Positions 51,768 to 62,000 of a stretch of 64,000 nt of DNA are shown in pieces. Below the pieces are notes generated by a model. The model was not told the DNA's origin. It worked only from the letters and a program-made list of their open reading frames with translations, and did no database searches. The translations under genes were made by a program, and so were the position numbers. Location: NCBI GenBank assembly GCA_026770575.1, contig MU657229.1, forward strand, positions 62,001 through 126,000, in the 5' to 3' direction. Each line of letters opens with the position of its first letter. The stretch's first letter is position 1. This DNA comes from Pelagophyceae sp. CCMP2097. Lineage: Eukaryota > Sar > Pelagophyceae.

Positions 51768-53127
51768 TCACAATTGGCGCGTCGGAATGCGGCGGCGCCG
51801 GTGCGTCTGCGAAGCGGAAGTGGTGCAGCGCCGCGTCGCCTTTTGTCGGCCGAGGCAGCTCCGTGTCGAGCCTAGTTTAAGCGTATTGGCGGTGGAACGC
51901 GATTTGCGGGCGCGTTGGAACGCGATTTGGTACACGCACCACTTGATGGAGGTGCAGACTGCCCCAGCTTCGTGGCCGAAGAGGAGCTCGGAAAAGGACC
52001 GCTCCGTGTCCCGGTCGGCATCGTGCACGAAAACGTCGATCCACGCGTGGCCCGCCTCGCGACGCTGCGCAGCGCACCTGCGGATGTGCGTGGAAACGGC
52101 GCTTTGGGACGTGCCCGTTCCAAGTCCTCCAGAGCCGACCTTTCTTCAAGAGCCGGTCTGCAGATGCACAAGCCCGTCCTTCTGACCTGGGGTCGGCGGC
52201 CAAGCGCCTCTTGAGCGCGGCGGCAGTGACGAGCGACTCGATGCGGCCGGGGCCCTCGCCGTACCTGACGAATGCGTCGGCCGGGCCTCTCGGTAGTGTG
52301 GCGCGGCGCGACGACACGTTTCCCCGCACGCCGAGACGACACGCACGGTCCGTCGACGACGAGGGCGTCCCAGCACTCCTCTTCGAGGTCCTTGGGAAGC
52401 TTCATTTTGATGCTTTCGATGGATTCCTCGACGTCGGCTTCAGTGACGTCCGTGGTCTTGTCGATTGTCTTGCCGCTTTCGAACGCGGCGAGCTTGGCCA
52501 GGACGACGGTAGCTTCGTGGTGCCCGCGCAGGTACCTAACTACCAGTGGGGGACCACGGTGAAAGTAGGTGTCTTACTTGACGGGCCGCATATCCAAGTC
52601 CGGGTAGCGGCGGTGGACGACGTTCCACTCGTCTTTGTGCTTCTCGGAGAAGTCAAAGGCGCCCTTCGCGTCGAGGAGGAACGTGGCCTTTGAGACATCG
52701 TGCCACAGCGCAGAGTCGCGGTCCGCCGGGCCGGCGAAGACGAGCATGCGGCGGCCCGAGACCAAGCCCGCGACGTACCTAAATGGCGGAAAATGCCCTC
52801 GGTCGAATCCCAGCCCGAAACGTACTTGTACTGCGTCGGGCTCATGGCACCGCCCGCCTCGCGAACGGATTCAATGGTCTTCAAAACGGCCGGCGGCAAA
52901 CTGGAAAACAGCTCCGGCGCCGCCTGCAGCTCGGTGCACTTTTCGCGCGGCGCAGCGCGGCTCGGTGGGGTCTTCTTGACGAGGCCGTAAGCAGAGCCGA
53001 AAACTGTCGCGCAGACGACCAACGCCAGGACTGCGCGCTCGCCGTTCGACAGCGCCAGCAGCCGGATGCGCAGCCGCCGCACCGCATCAGTACATGCCAC
53101 GCGGCAGTCCTCAGCCAGAGCCTCCAT
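51768..53127 (-). CDS. DUF579 (IRX15/GXM-like) type II membrane protein
   Basis: In plants DUF579 proteins act in the Golgi on xylan, GXM members being 4-O-methyltransferases of glucuronic acid. The start at 53127 gives 'MEALAEDCRVACTDAVRRLR', then one membrane helix, 'AVLALVVCATVFGSAYGLV'. Next are 'GGAMSPTQYKYVSGWDS' and, in the next exon, 'RRMLVFAGPADRDSALWHDV' and 'TFLLDAKGAFDFSEKH', the equivalent of the family's NFLVFGLG/TVFLEE blocks. Then come 'ECWDALVVDGPCVSS', 'EGPGRIESLVTAAALKRR' and 'HAWIDVFVHDADRDTERSFS', matching D-A-P...P-G-R-M...D-V-F-V-H-D-V-x-R. Several introns are implied by frame changes; the C-terminus (51768 or slightly upstream) is uncertain. Divergent from the 2OG oxygenase gene, 180 bp apart. 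Confidence 0.75.
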
Positions 53128-53306
53128 CCGAGCGAAGGTCCGGCTGTGCCGCGAGACGGCCGTCCGAGGCCTCAGAACTCGGATTTTGGCGATTGGATCT
53201 TTTGGCGATATCCTTTTTAGGCCGCCGGCCGGGGTGTGCCATTTTGGCACGAGGGGTGTGCCAGCCCTGACGTCAGGCGTGTTCGGGCGCGGGCGGGTCG
53301 GTCGCC

Positions 53307-54522
53307 ATGCAGGTCCCGACGTGGGCCTTTGCTCTCTTCTTCGCGGGCCGCTTTTTCCTCGGATGGGTTTTAGACACCCCACTCGACTCTGCGGCCAGCG
53401 GCGCCCCAATCCTGGAGAGCTTGACGGAGCACGCGCTGGAGCTGCCCGCGTTCAATCGCCTGAAGCACGCCGTCCTCGGCGTTGGCGGGCTTGCCCACTC
53501 GAAATGGAGCAAATCGAATCAGTTAAGTCAAGGTTTCAAGAGGACAAATGGCTTCGTGCTACGATTCAATGTGAGCAGTCCTTTGCGCATCCGCTGCGGC
53601 CGGCAACCCGTATCGGCGTCGATATTCATGCACGCTTAGGTCGACGGCGCGGACCGAGCTTTTGCGGGCGACTTTGCGCCTTTACGGCCGTTCTGGGAGA
53701 TGGCCCGCCGAAAAGAGGACAACGCCTTTGTCCTGAACATGGTCTACGTCGCCCCCGCTGTTTGCGCCGCGGACGTGGAAGACGAAGCTTTTTCAATCGC
53801 TCTGCACGTCGACGAAACTGTCGCCATCGAATCCCACCGAGTCTTCTTCGCGGACTCGGTGAGCGTCCTCTACTTGGAATCCTCGCCAAACGCAATCGGC
53901 GGCGAGCTGCAGCTCTTCGACGTCGCTCGCGGCCAGGGGGAAAAGATGGCCGCGAGGGGCGTCGACGAACGGCCCGACGCCGCCATTCGACCAAAGCCCA
54001 ACAGACTCGCGGTGTTCCGAGGCAACGCCCTCCACCGCGTCACGCACTACTGCGTGCCCGCGCAAAAAAATGAATGCGCGTCCAAGGAGGGCGTCCACGG
54101 CCGGCCCGCCGAGTCGTGCGACTCGACGACGGGCGAGGCCGCGCGAGTCTCCCTCGTCTTGGAGTCGTACCGAATCCCGCCGCGCTATTACGGCGCCACG
54201 ATTCCGTTTGAAGTCCTCGGTGCGTGTCGTTTGTCATGTCGTGGCCAGCTGCAGGGCCTCTCCTTGGCACCGAGATGATCCCGATGCGTTGATCAAAATG
54301 AGCATAGGCGGCGAGGACCACCGGTCGTACGAGCGCCGGAGCGCCGGTGTCGCAAAGCTCATCGCCGGAGTCGTGCGCTGGCGGTCCGGCTCAGGAGTCG
54401 TCGCGCAGTCGTTGCACGGCACCCTCCTCGCCGCCGCGGCCCTCCTTCTCATCGCCGGCGTGCGGTATATCTCGGACCAGAGCCCAGCAGAGCCGACGCC
54501 GTCTCCGCGGAATAGGAAGTAG
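53307..54522 (+). CDS. membrane-anchored 2OG-Fe(II) oxygenase (prolyl-hydroxylase-like)
   Basis: Exon 1 starts 'MQVPTWAFALFFAGRFFLGW', a signal anchor. After an acceptor CGCTTAG at about 53640 the catalytic exon reads 'FVLNMVYVAPAVCAADVEDE', 'ALHVDETVAI' (the H-x-D iron ligands), 'NAIGGELQLFDV', 'RLAVFRGNALHRVTHYCVP' (distal His) and 'RVSLVLESY' (2-oxoglutarate Arg). A GTGCGT donor at about 54221 and GCATAG acceptor at about 54310 lead to 'GEDHRSYERRSAGVAKLIAG' and a C-terminal hydrophobic helix, 'LHGTLLAAAALLLIAGVRYI', then a short tail. One intron between 53510 and 53640 is not fixed. The enzyme probably hydroxylates a protein or small molecule in or at the ER/Golgi; the substrate is unknown. 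Confidence 0.7.
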
Positions 54523-54795
54523 CCGCAGCCGCCGCCGGACGCCGCCGACGCGCCGAAACCCGACGGTGCCGAAACCCGGCGGACTCCGAGCAGGCGAAGC
54601 GCCGTTGGCGCAGCAGCTCAAGGCGACGGCGTCGTAACCGACGACACGGAAACGACTCCGGGAGCACACGCGAAGCGATCGGGGCCGTCGAAGAAGGGTG
54701 CTCAGTTTTCGATTATTGCAAAGTTTAAAGTCGTTCGGCGATCATTCAGAAGACACTGGCACGCACGGCCACACGCGGTGTGACCGGATATCGCG
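54523..54795. other. short intergenic spacer
   Basis: No feature recognised beyond short CGACGGTGCCGAAACCCGGC-like and GAAACCCGACGGTGCC duplicates (54540-54590). Confidence 0.4.
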
Positions 54796-55392
54796 ATGCG
54801 CCTCTTCATGGCGGCGTCGCTAACGTTGCTGGGCCGCGGCCGCCGCGGCCTCGCGCTGACGGCCGGGCCGCGCGAGTCCGTATCGGCGCCTGTCGTACTC
54901 GACCGCCCTGACACTCAACGACCGCCGCACCCAGGCTCCGCATCGCGTCGCAGTTGACCGAGGTGTTTGCGCCGTGAGTCCGTTTTTTGCACGTCGATAG
55001 GGGCGTCGAAATAGGTCGGGTCTTCAAAGAATCTCTGCGCCTCTGTCCTACGCTTGCCTTTACTTTAGCACGCACCTCGACGTCCTCAACGAGTCGCACG
55101 GCCGCCACGAGGACGAGTCGCACTTCAAAGTCGTGGTCGTCTCGGACAAGTTTGACGGTGAGAAAAGGCACTTTTGGACCGGCGCGGCTTGTGGCCAAGA
55201 CGCTTTTTGCTAGGCGTTTCTCAGCTGATCAAGCGGCACCGCATGGTCATGGGCGCGCTGACGGACAACGAAGGCAAGCTGGACTTCCACGCTCTTTCCA
55301 TTGCGGTGGCGAAGACCCCCTTTGAATGGGACGGGACCGTCGCGCCCTCCCCCAAGTGCGTCGGCGGAGACGGCAGAGGCATGGCCCGGTGA
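54796..55392 (+). CDS. BolA-family protein, organelle-targeted
   Basis: BolA proteins pair with monothiol glutaredoxins in iron-sulphur cluster handling. Exon 1 (from 54796) is a leader, 'MRLFMAASLTLLGRGRRGLA'. After CACCCAG an exon gives 'LRIASQLTEVFAP', then GTGAGT. The next exon (from TTTAG, about 55069) gives 'THLDVLNESHGRHEDESHFK' and 'VVVVSDKFDG', followed by GTGAGA. The last exon (from GCTAG, about 55214) gives 'VSQLIKRHRMVMGAL' and 'KLDFHALSIAVAKTPFEW', ending at TGA 55390-55392. The NESHxH-like loop, the FKVVVVS strand and the R-H-R ... HALS block are all present. The first donor is ambiguous (GA/GTCCGT keeps phase). The leader fits plastid or mitochondrial import. Confidence 0.88.
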
Positions 55393-55656
55393 AGATGCGG
55401 AGAAGCGGAGAAGACGTAATAACGGACCACCTTTCTGACGCACGGTCTTCGAGGGCCGGCCACTCCTCGAGGACGGATCGACGACAGAGATGCCACAGTC
55501 ACCGGCGCCCCGAGAGAATACGGGACCACATGATGAAGTTACTAATACGTGGCTTTTCGGCGCCGGTGTGTTTGAATCTCGGAGTCGCCGTTGGCCGCCC
55601 CGGAGGCCGGGCGGCAAGTGCAATTCTCTCGCACTGGCGTGCCCGCGCCCGTGCGC

Positions 55657-57904
55657 TTACATGTCCTCTCTCCGCTCCTCGAGGCCTCGGAGCCAATCTT
55701 CCAACTCGGCCACGGTGACGACGCCGTCGTCGTCGGCGTCGATCTCCGACAAGATCTCGGCGACGAAGTCGTCCAACTTGGCGCGGTCTGGGTCGCGACC
55801 TTTGGCCTTCCAAATCGCCGTAAGAGCGACGCGCACCTCGTCTGCCGAGATGACGCCGTCGTTGTCCCGGTCCAGGAAGTGCAGCTTGGCCCCTAAAGAG
55901 GTGTCCACGCTCTCCATCTCCTGCTCCAGACCTTGGACCATGCGCGCCAGCTTCTTTTTTAAGGCCGTCAACTTTCCGTCCGGCTTTTCGATCTTCGCCA
56001 GCACGGCCTCCGCCGTCGCCAAAGCCTTGGCCGCGTCGTCCTCGCTCGCGGAAGATGACGCTTGCGCGTCTGGCGCCAAGTCGACGGTGAACGCGGGCTC
56101 CGCCGCCTCGATAGATTTCAGCTCCACCAAACGCGTCTTCAGCAGATCAATCTCCTGCCGTTCGTGCTTTAAAGCAGATTCGTAGGCCATGTCCGCTAAG
56201 AGCTCGGCGACCATCAACTTTTCGTCGACCTCGTGCGCCTCGTCGTCCTCTGCCGCCTCCTTTTTCTTCTTCTTCTTCAGGACCTCGTCCGCCGAGAGCG
56301 CCGCAGCCTCGCCGTCGGGCGGCCGCTCCCAGACCTCGTCGAACGACTCCGCCTTTTGCAGGGCTTCCATCTCCTTGAGGTTCGCCGCCTCTATTTTGTC
56401 TTTGGCCTCTCCTCGCTCAAAGTGGCGCCGCTCTTCCACGATCAAACGGTTCTGCTGCGCGATGGATTCTAATTTGCGGGCCTTGAGCTCCAGAGTCGAC
56501 TGCCGCGCCGCGCCGCCGGCCTCTACGACGGCCTCGTTGACGATGGCCGCGTCTAAAGCAGAAATGGACTTGCCGATGGCGGCCACCTCGTCTTCTCCCT
56601 CGGTGTACTTTTCCAGAGTAAAGGCCCTCGACATGATCAGCAGAGAAATGGGCACCTGCCGGTTCGCAGAAAGCTCGAGCCAGCCCTCGAGCTGCCGGCG
56701 GTAGGCCAATTTGGTCAAGCCCACGCCCTTCATGCCGCGGTCCGCGCACGCTTCCTGCATCTCGTGCCGCGACAGGTTCGAGACGCCTTCGAACAGGATT
56801 CGCTGGTCGTCGGCTCGGAGTTCGCGCACGGTGGATCGCAGCTGGAACCGTAAGAGGTTGTCGCCGCCGAACGTGCGGAGGCCCATGTAATTACATAAAT
56901 GCACCAGCTGCAGGCGCGTCAGGTTATCCAAGGTGAGTTCGTCGCCAAAGTACCGCGCGAAGCGGATGACGTCGTCGTTGTCGATGTTTCCAGCTTTGCT
57001 CTTGGCGATGAACGCCTCCAACTCCGAGTTGTCCGTGGCCTTCTTCCCCGGCCGTTCCAACTCGTCCAAAGTGTCGCCAAGGAACGACGCCAGCTTCAGC
57101 CGAGCGCCCAACAACGCTTTGGCCTTTTCCTCGACTTTGGTAGAGTCCTGGAACGTCGAGGGCAGCATGCCCGGGAAGAGCGCTAAAGCCACGGGGAGCA
57201 AAAACTCCATAAAGGGCACGATGATAAACACGGCAAAGGGGACGACTCGGAAGATGTCGGCCGTCGTGCGCAGCAGCTGCTTGCGCTCGCGCCGCGTGAG
57301 CGTCGACCCGCGGAGGACTTGTTTCAAAATGCCCCAGGCCGTCTTCGTGTCTGCCCACAGCAGCTTCGTCCCGAGCCAGTACAGCTTCATCGTGTCTTTA
57401 AAGTGCTTCCAGTTCTCGACGGCCTAGGCGATTCCATTGGGTGGGGTCCGACGGGGACGGGGTACGCACCAGTGCTTTAAAGTACGCCACGTCGCGCTTC
57501 GGCGGCGGCCCGTCGCTCGGCGAGACGCTGAGCCATCGCAGCTGCGTCCGCTGCGGCGCACAAGCGCGGTGCAGCGACCGCAGCGCCAAAGCCGACGACG
57601 ATGCGCGCGGGCCCGCGGGCCGCGCAACGAGCCAGGCCGACGGCGCGGGTCTCGAGTGTGATAGGGCGTCGCAGGGCGCGTCTTCGTCGCGCTCTCGTCT
57701 GTCCTGGGACGAGCAGACGTGGGCCGTCGCGCAGCCGAGCCAGTTTGGCCCCGACCGGTCGCCGAGGACCCTCCTCGCGTCTGCGGCAAAGGCGTCGTGG
57801 GAACGCCGCGGCCGCAGCGCGTCTGCTGCGGCGCAGCGCGGCGTCTGCTGCGCCTCGATGCGCGGCGCGCGCCTGCGCAGGAACGATGCGCCGGTGCGCA
57901 GCAT
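55657..57904 (-). CDS. LETM1-like mitochondrial inner-membrane protein with EF-hands
   Basis: LETM1 proteins sit in the mitochondrial inner membrane and act in K+/H+ or Ca2+ homeostasis and ribosome binding. Exon 1 starts at 57904, 'MLRTGASFLRRRAPRIEAQQ', a presequence. A 46-bp intron (57424-57469, GTGCGT/CCTAG) joins to 'AVENWKHFKDTMKLYWLGTK'. The LETM1 core follows: 'LTRRERKQLLRTTADIFRVV', the membrane helix 'PFAVFIIVPFMEFLLPVALA', 'RFARYFGDELTLDNLTRLQL' and 'LIMSRAFTL'. Then come a coiled coil, a lysine run, and two C-terminal EF-hand loops, 'DRDNDGVISADE' and 'DADDDGVVTVAE', both with canonical acidic ligands. Ends at 55657. Confidence 0.93.
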
Positions 57905-59037
57905 GCTTCGCAGTAGGCGTGCGAAGTTGCACGCTTTTTCCGGGTCCGGTGGGAAATGGCCGGAAAACGTTAGACGTGTCACGGGGATCGGCGCGACGGC
58001 GGATTCGGGAGCGTGCGGCTTGCACGGCGGCGGGCGGGCGCGGAGCAGTGTGCGTCTCGAGCGTTTGTAAAGTTGCACGCACTCGTCGCCGCGGGGGGTG
58101 CGTTTCTGGTGCCGGTCAAAAGTCGTTCGGGCGTCACTTTGGACGGGCGATGGCATGCTCACGGGCGATGGCATGCTCACGGGCGCGTCCCTCGGGCCCA
58201 CCGAAGTGCGAGCCCGGCGCCACTCGTGGCTGCGTGCGAGGCGGCTCGACGTCTGGTCCGCACACGTCTGGTCCGCACCGAGTTCCCGAGTGACGTCGAG
58301 GGTGATGACGGCGTCGGCTGGGAGTCGGTTGATCACACTTTCGGCACGCACCATCCTCGTTGGACACTCGAACGCGCACCATCCTCGTTGGACACTCGGA
58401 TGACGGCTGTCGGCTCGGATGATTACCGTCAGCTCGACTGACTCCGATTCGATCGACAGCGGCGGAATCGGCACCTCGATGCCATCGATTCGGCGGACCT
58501 GGGAAGTCCTTCGGCCGGAAGTCATGCCGGGACACCCGCCTCGCACCGCCACTCGTACACGCGAGACGCGGCCGAGGTCGCGACCAAGGATGCCATTGTG
58601 TGGCGAACGTGTGTACTGCGTCACACCACTCGTGCAAACGCCCCAGCTGGCGCAGTTCATGCGCGAGGACACCTCTGCTGTGGATCTTCTTCTTCTGTGA
58701 TGCACTCAACTTGAGGCGGATGTCTCAACTTGTGAAGAAGGAGTCGGGTCAAAGGACCCTTCTCGAACCGGAAATGTGGATTGAATAAAAACCGTTTTAA
58801 TCATACGAGACCGGGAATGCAGCTCAAGGCGGCAGCGCGCCGCCGACTGCGAGCCGCGGGCGTCTTGCAAGCAAGCATAGATCGCGGCTCAATCTTTGCG
58901 TGAAATTCCCCGCGCGGCTCGGGAACCTGCAAATCCTTGTCCCCAAAAATTACCCGCCATTCAGTTGACCCCTTGGTTTGGGCGAAGTCAGCGCTCTTTT
59001 TCGGCGCGGCCGGCGCGCCCCCGCGCGGCCGCGCGGG
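57905..59037. other. divergent intergenic region rich in short tandem duplications
   Basis: No gene is recognised. Adjacent duplications include GATGGCATGCTCACGGGC twice (58148-58184), GTCTGGTCCGCAC twice (58251-58279) and CACCATCCTCGTTGGACACT twice (58346-58397). The AT-richer 58700-58800 holds a possible AATAAAAACC poly(A)-type signal on the plus strand. Confidence 0.5.
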
Positions 59038-62000
59038 ATGCGCTACCTGAACACGCTGGCGGCGTACGTCCCGTCGATGATCGTCGCTCACTGTCTAGGA
59101 GACGAGGCGGACGACGTCCCTGCCCGGCAGTCGTATAACACGGTAAGGCTCGATACAGTTTCTCAACCGCGAGCACCGGCCGGCCCGCGGCGACGACGCC
59201 GGGACATACTGTCGAAGAGCCGCACTCGGGGTCGCCCTATAGTCGCCTATAGTCGTCTGGCCGTGGCCTCTACTGACTGTGTTGCCTGCCTCCGCACCAC
59301 CTCTACTCACCAGCGCCCTCCGCGCAGGTCTGCCTCTTCTGCGACGTCTCGGGCTTCACGAAGCTCGCCGAACAGATGGCGCTCTCCGGTGCGCCGCCGT
59401 TGGGCTGCGGAGCCCAAGGGCCGCAAAGGCCTTTCCGCCGCAAAGGCCTTTCGCCGCCGAGGCCTTTCGCCGAGGAGTCGCGGTCTACAGGCCGCGGCGC
59501 CGAGGGCGTCAAGAAGAATTTGAACTCGTACTTTGCGCAGATGAACAAGATCATCTCGGCGAATGGGGGCGACATTTTCAAGTTTGCGGGAGACGTGAGC
59601 AAGCCTCGCGAGTCGAAAGGCGATTGGATCCCCTCGATTTTGGGGACGAGCCGGCCCCTTTGGATTGGCCGGTGGTGCCAAATTTGAGAGACGGGTGCCT
59701 CTGACAGACGTCTGACGGGTCAAAGTCTTTGAAAAGTGGTCCTCTCTAGGAAAAGTGGTCCTCTCTAGGCCATGATCGTGCTGTGGCCGCCTTCCGACGA
59801 GCCGACGGAGCTGCGCATGCACCGCGCGGCGCAGGCGGCGATTCTGATCCAGGGGACGCTGACGAAAGCGCAATTCGAGGACTCTGTGGAACTCTCGGTC
59901 AAGATGGGCATGGGCGTCGGAAATGTGTCGGTACGTCAAGAGTCCCAAAGGGTCGGAAACGCCGTCTTCACCGGCGGTTGTAGGTGCTGCACATCGGCGG
60001 CGCCGGCGGGCGAATGGAGTACGTGGCCGTGGGGGACCCGCTTGTACAGGCGTTTGCGGCGGAGCACCGCGCCGTCTCCGGCGACGTTGTAGCTTCGCCC
60101 GAAGCTTGGCGTTATTTGGAAAAGTGCTTCTCCGCGGCCCCGAAGCGTCTCGACGAAGCCGACGACGGCTTCGTGCGCTTGGACACGGCGAGGCCTCGGA
60201 GTATCAAATCAGCTTCCATCGCGAAGTTTCTCGAAAAACTCTTTGAAAACGTCGCCAATCAGCCCGGCACGGAAGCCTTGCTCGAATCGAGATTAAGGTC
60301 GTACATCCCGGAGTCGGCGCTGCCGTCGCTGAACCGCTTTTCGCGGGACGACGAGAAATGGGCAAACGAGCTCAGGACGGTTGCGACAATGTTCGTAAAC
60401 TTGGGCCTTTCCGATTCCGACTTGCTCGACGCGACCAAGTACTCCGAGGCGCTCTTCAGAGTCCATGCCGCCGTGCTGGCTGCGCAGCGAGCTGTTTACA
60501 GATACGGAGGGACCATTAACAAGTTTCTCATGGACGACAAGGGTTCCACGTTCATCGCCAACTTCGGCCTCCCTCCGGCAGAGTACGCAGACGACTCGCT
60601 CAGAAGCGTTGTGGCCTCGTTGGAATTGTGCGCGGCGCTGTTTGACGTGGGGCTGGCCGCGTCAGTGGGGCTGACGACGGGAGACGTGTTTTGTGGGATT
60701 ACAGGGTCCGTCGGACGCAAGGAGTACACCGTCCTCGGAGACACCGTCAACGTCGCCGCGAGGTTGATGCAAGAGGCCCGGGGCCGCGTCGTTGAATGGT
60801 CGTTGAATGACTTTGAGAAGACGAAGGAATGTGAGATGGACGTCGTTGAGAGGCGAAGACGTGACGCGTTGGCATCGCCACCCTCGTAGGCTTGCACCTT
60901 TGTCGACGCCGAGTCCGGCCGGCCCACGGGGGGCGTGCTCTGCGACCGCGAGACTTTCGAGCGCTGCCAAGGACAGCTCCACTTCCTCGACCGAGGCAAC
61001 ATCAAGGTGACGCCTTGGAGACTCGCATCGAAACTTGGCAGAGATACTTGGGATGCACTCGCAGAGAGACGCGCAACAGATTGCCCCCGCAAACAGGTCA
61101 AGGGCAAGTCGGTGAGACTTGACGTCTTCCAGCCGTACGCGCGGCCGCAGTCCGACGCGCGCGCGCCCACGCGCCCGCCGCACGCGCCCGGCGCCGCCGC
61201 GCCGGCGCCGGCGACGGCCAACTTCTTTCGGGAGACGCACACGCAGCAAGTCGCCTGCGCGTCCTCCGTCCGAGCCTTCAAGGCCATGGAGCGCTGCCTC
61301 GCCAAGCGCGGCGCCGACCAAGCCGATACGGCAGAGAATGCGGTCGACGCGCCGCCGCCGCCGCCCGCGACGCCGGCGGCGGGTGTGACGTGGGCCAACG
61401 CATCGCCGGCGGGCGCGTCGCCAGCGGGCACGTCGCCGGCGGCGGCCAACCCGTTTTCGGGTCCGCGGCCACGCGGCGCCGCGAGCGTCTCTTCCATCTC
61501 ATCGACGGCATCGACGGGCTCGAAACGAGGGTCTGTGGTCGTGACTTCGTCTGTCGCAACAGACGCCGCGCCGATTGTGCCGTCCGACGCGCGCAGGGCT
61601 TCGCTGCTGCAGCGCGGCCAGACTTCGCTGCTGCGCCGCGCGAACCACTTGGCGCTGGCGAGGCGAAAGGCGACTCAAAAGGACGTCACCGCATCGCAGA
61701 CGTCGCCTCAAACGGCGCCTTCGTTCACGGCGTGGTCGCGCGCGTCGTCGAGCAGCGCTGCGGGCCCGTCGCCGCCCTGGGACGCGCGGCCAAGGGCGTC
61801 TACGCTCGGCGCGCATTTTATCGTCCCTGGCGACGCCGATTCGCCGGCGCTCGCAATCTTCGTGCGCGGCGTGTACGAGGGCACCGAGGCGCCGTTATCC
61901 TCGGCTCGAGACGGTGCCGCTTTTGACGGGGCGCGCGCGACGGAAGACTTGTCGAAACTCTGCGCCACGGGAGACGTCGTGCAGCTCCGCGACGCTTTGT

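Noticed and set aside
57398..58705. 435-codon N-terminal extension of LETM1
   Set aside because: Upstream of 57904 the frame is arginine-rich and crosses tandem duplications; ATG 57904 gives a good presequence.
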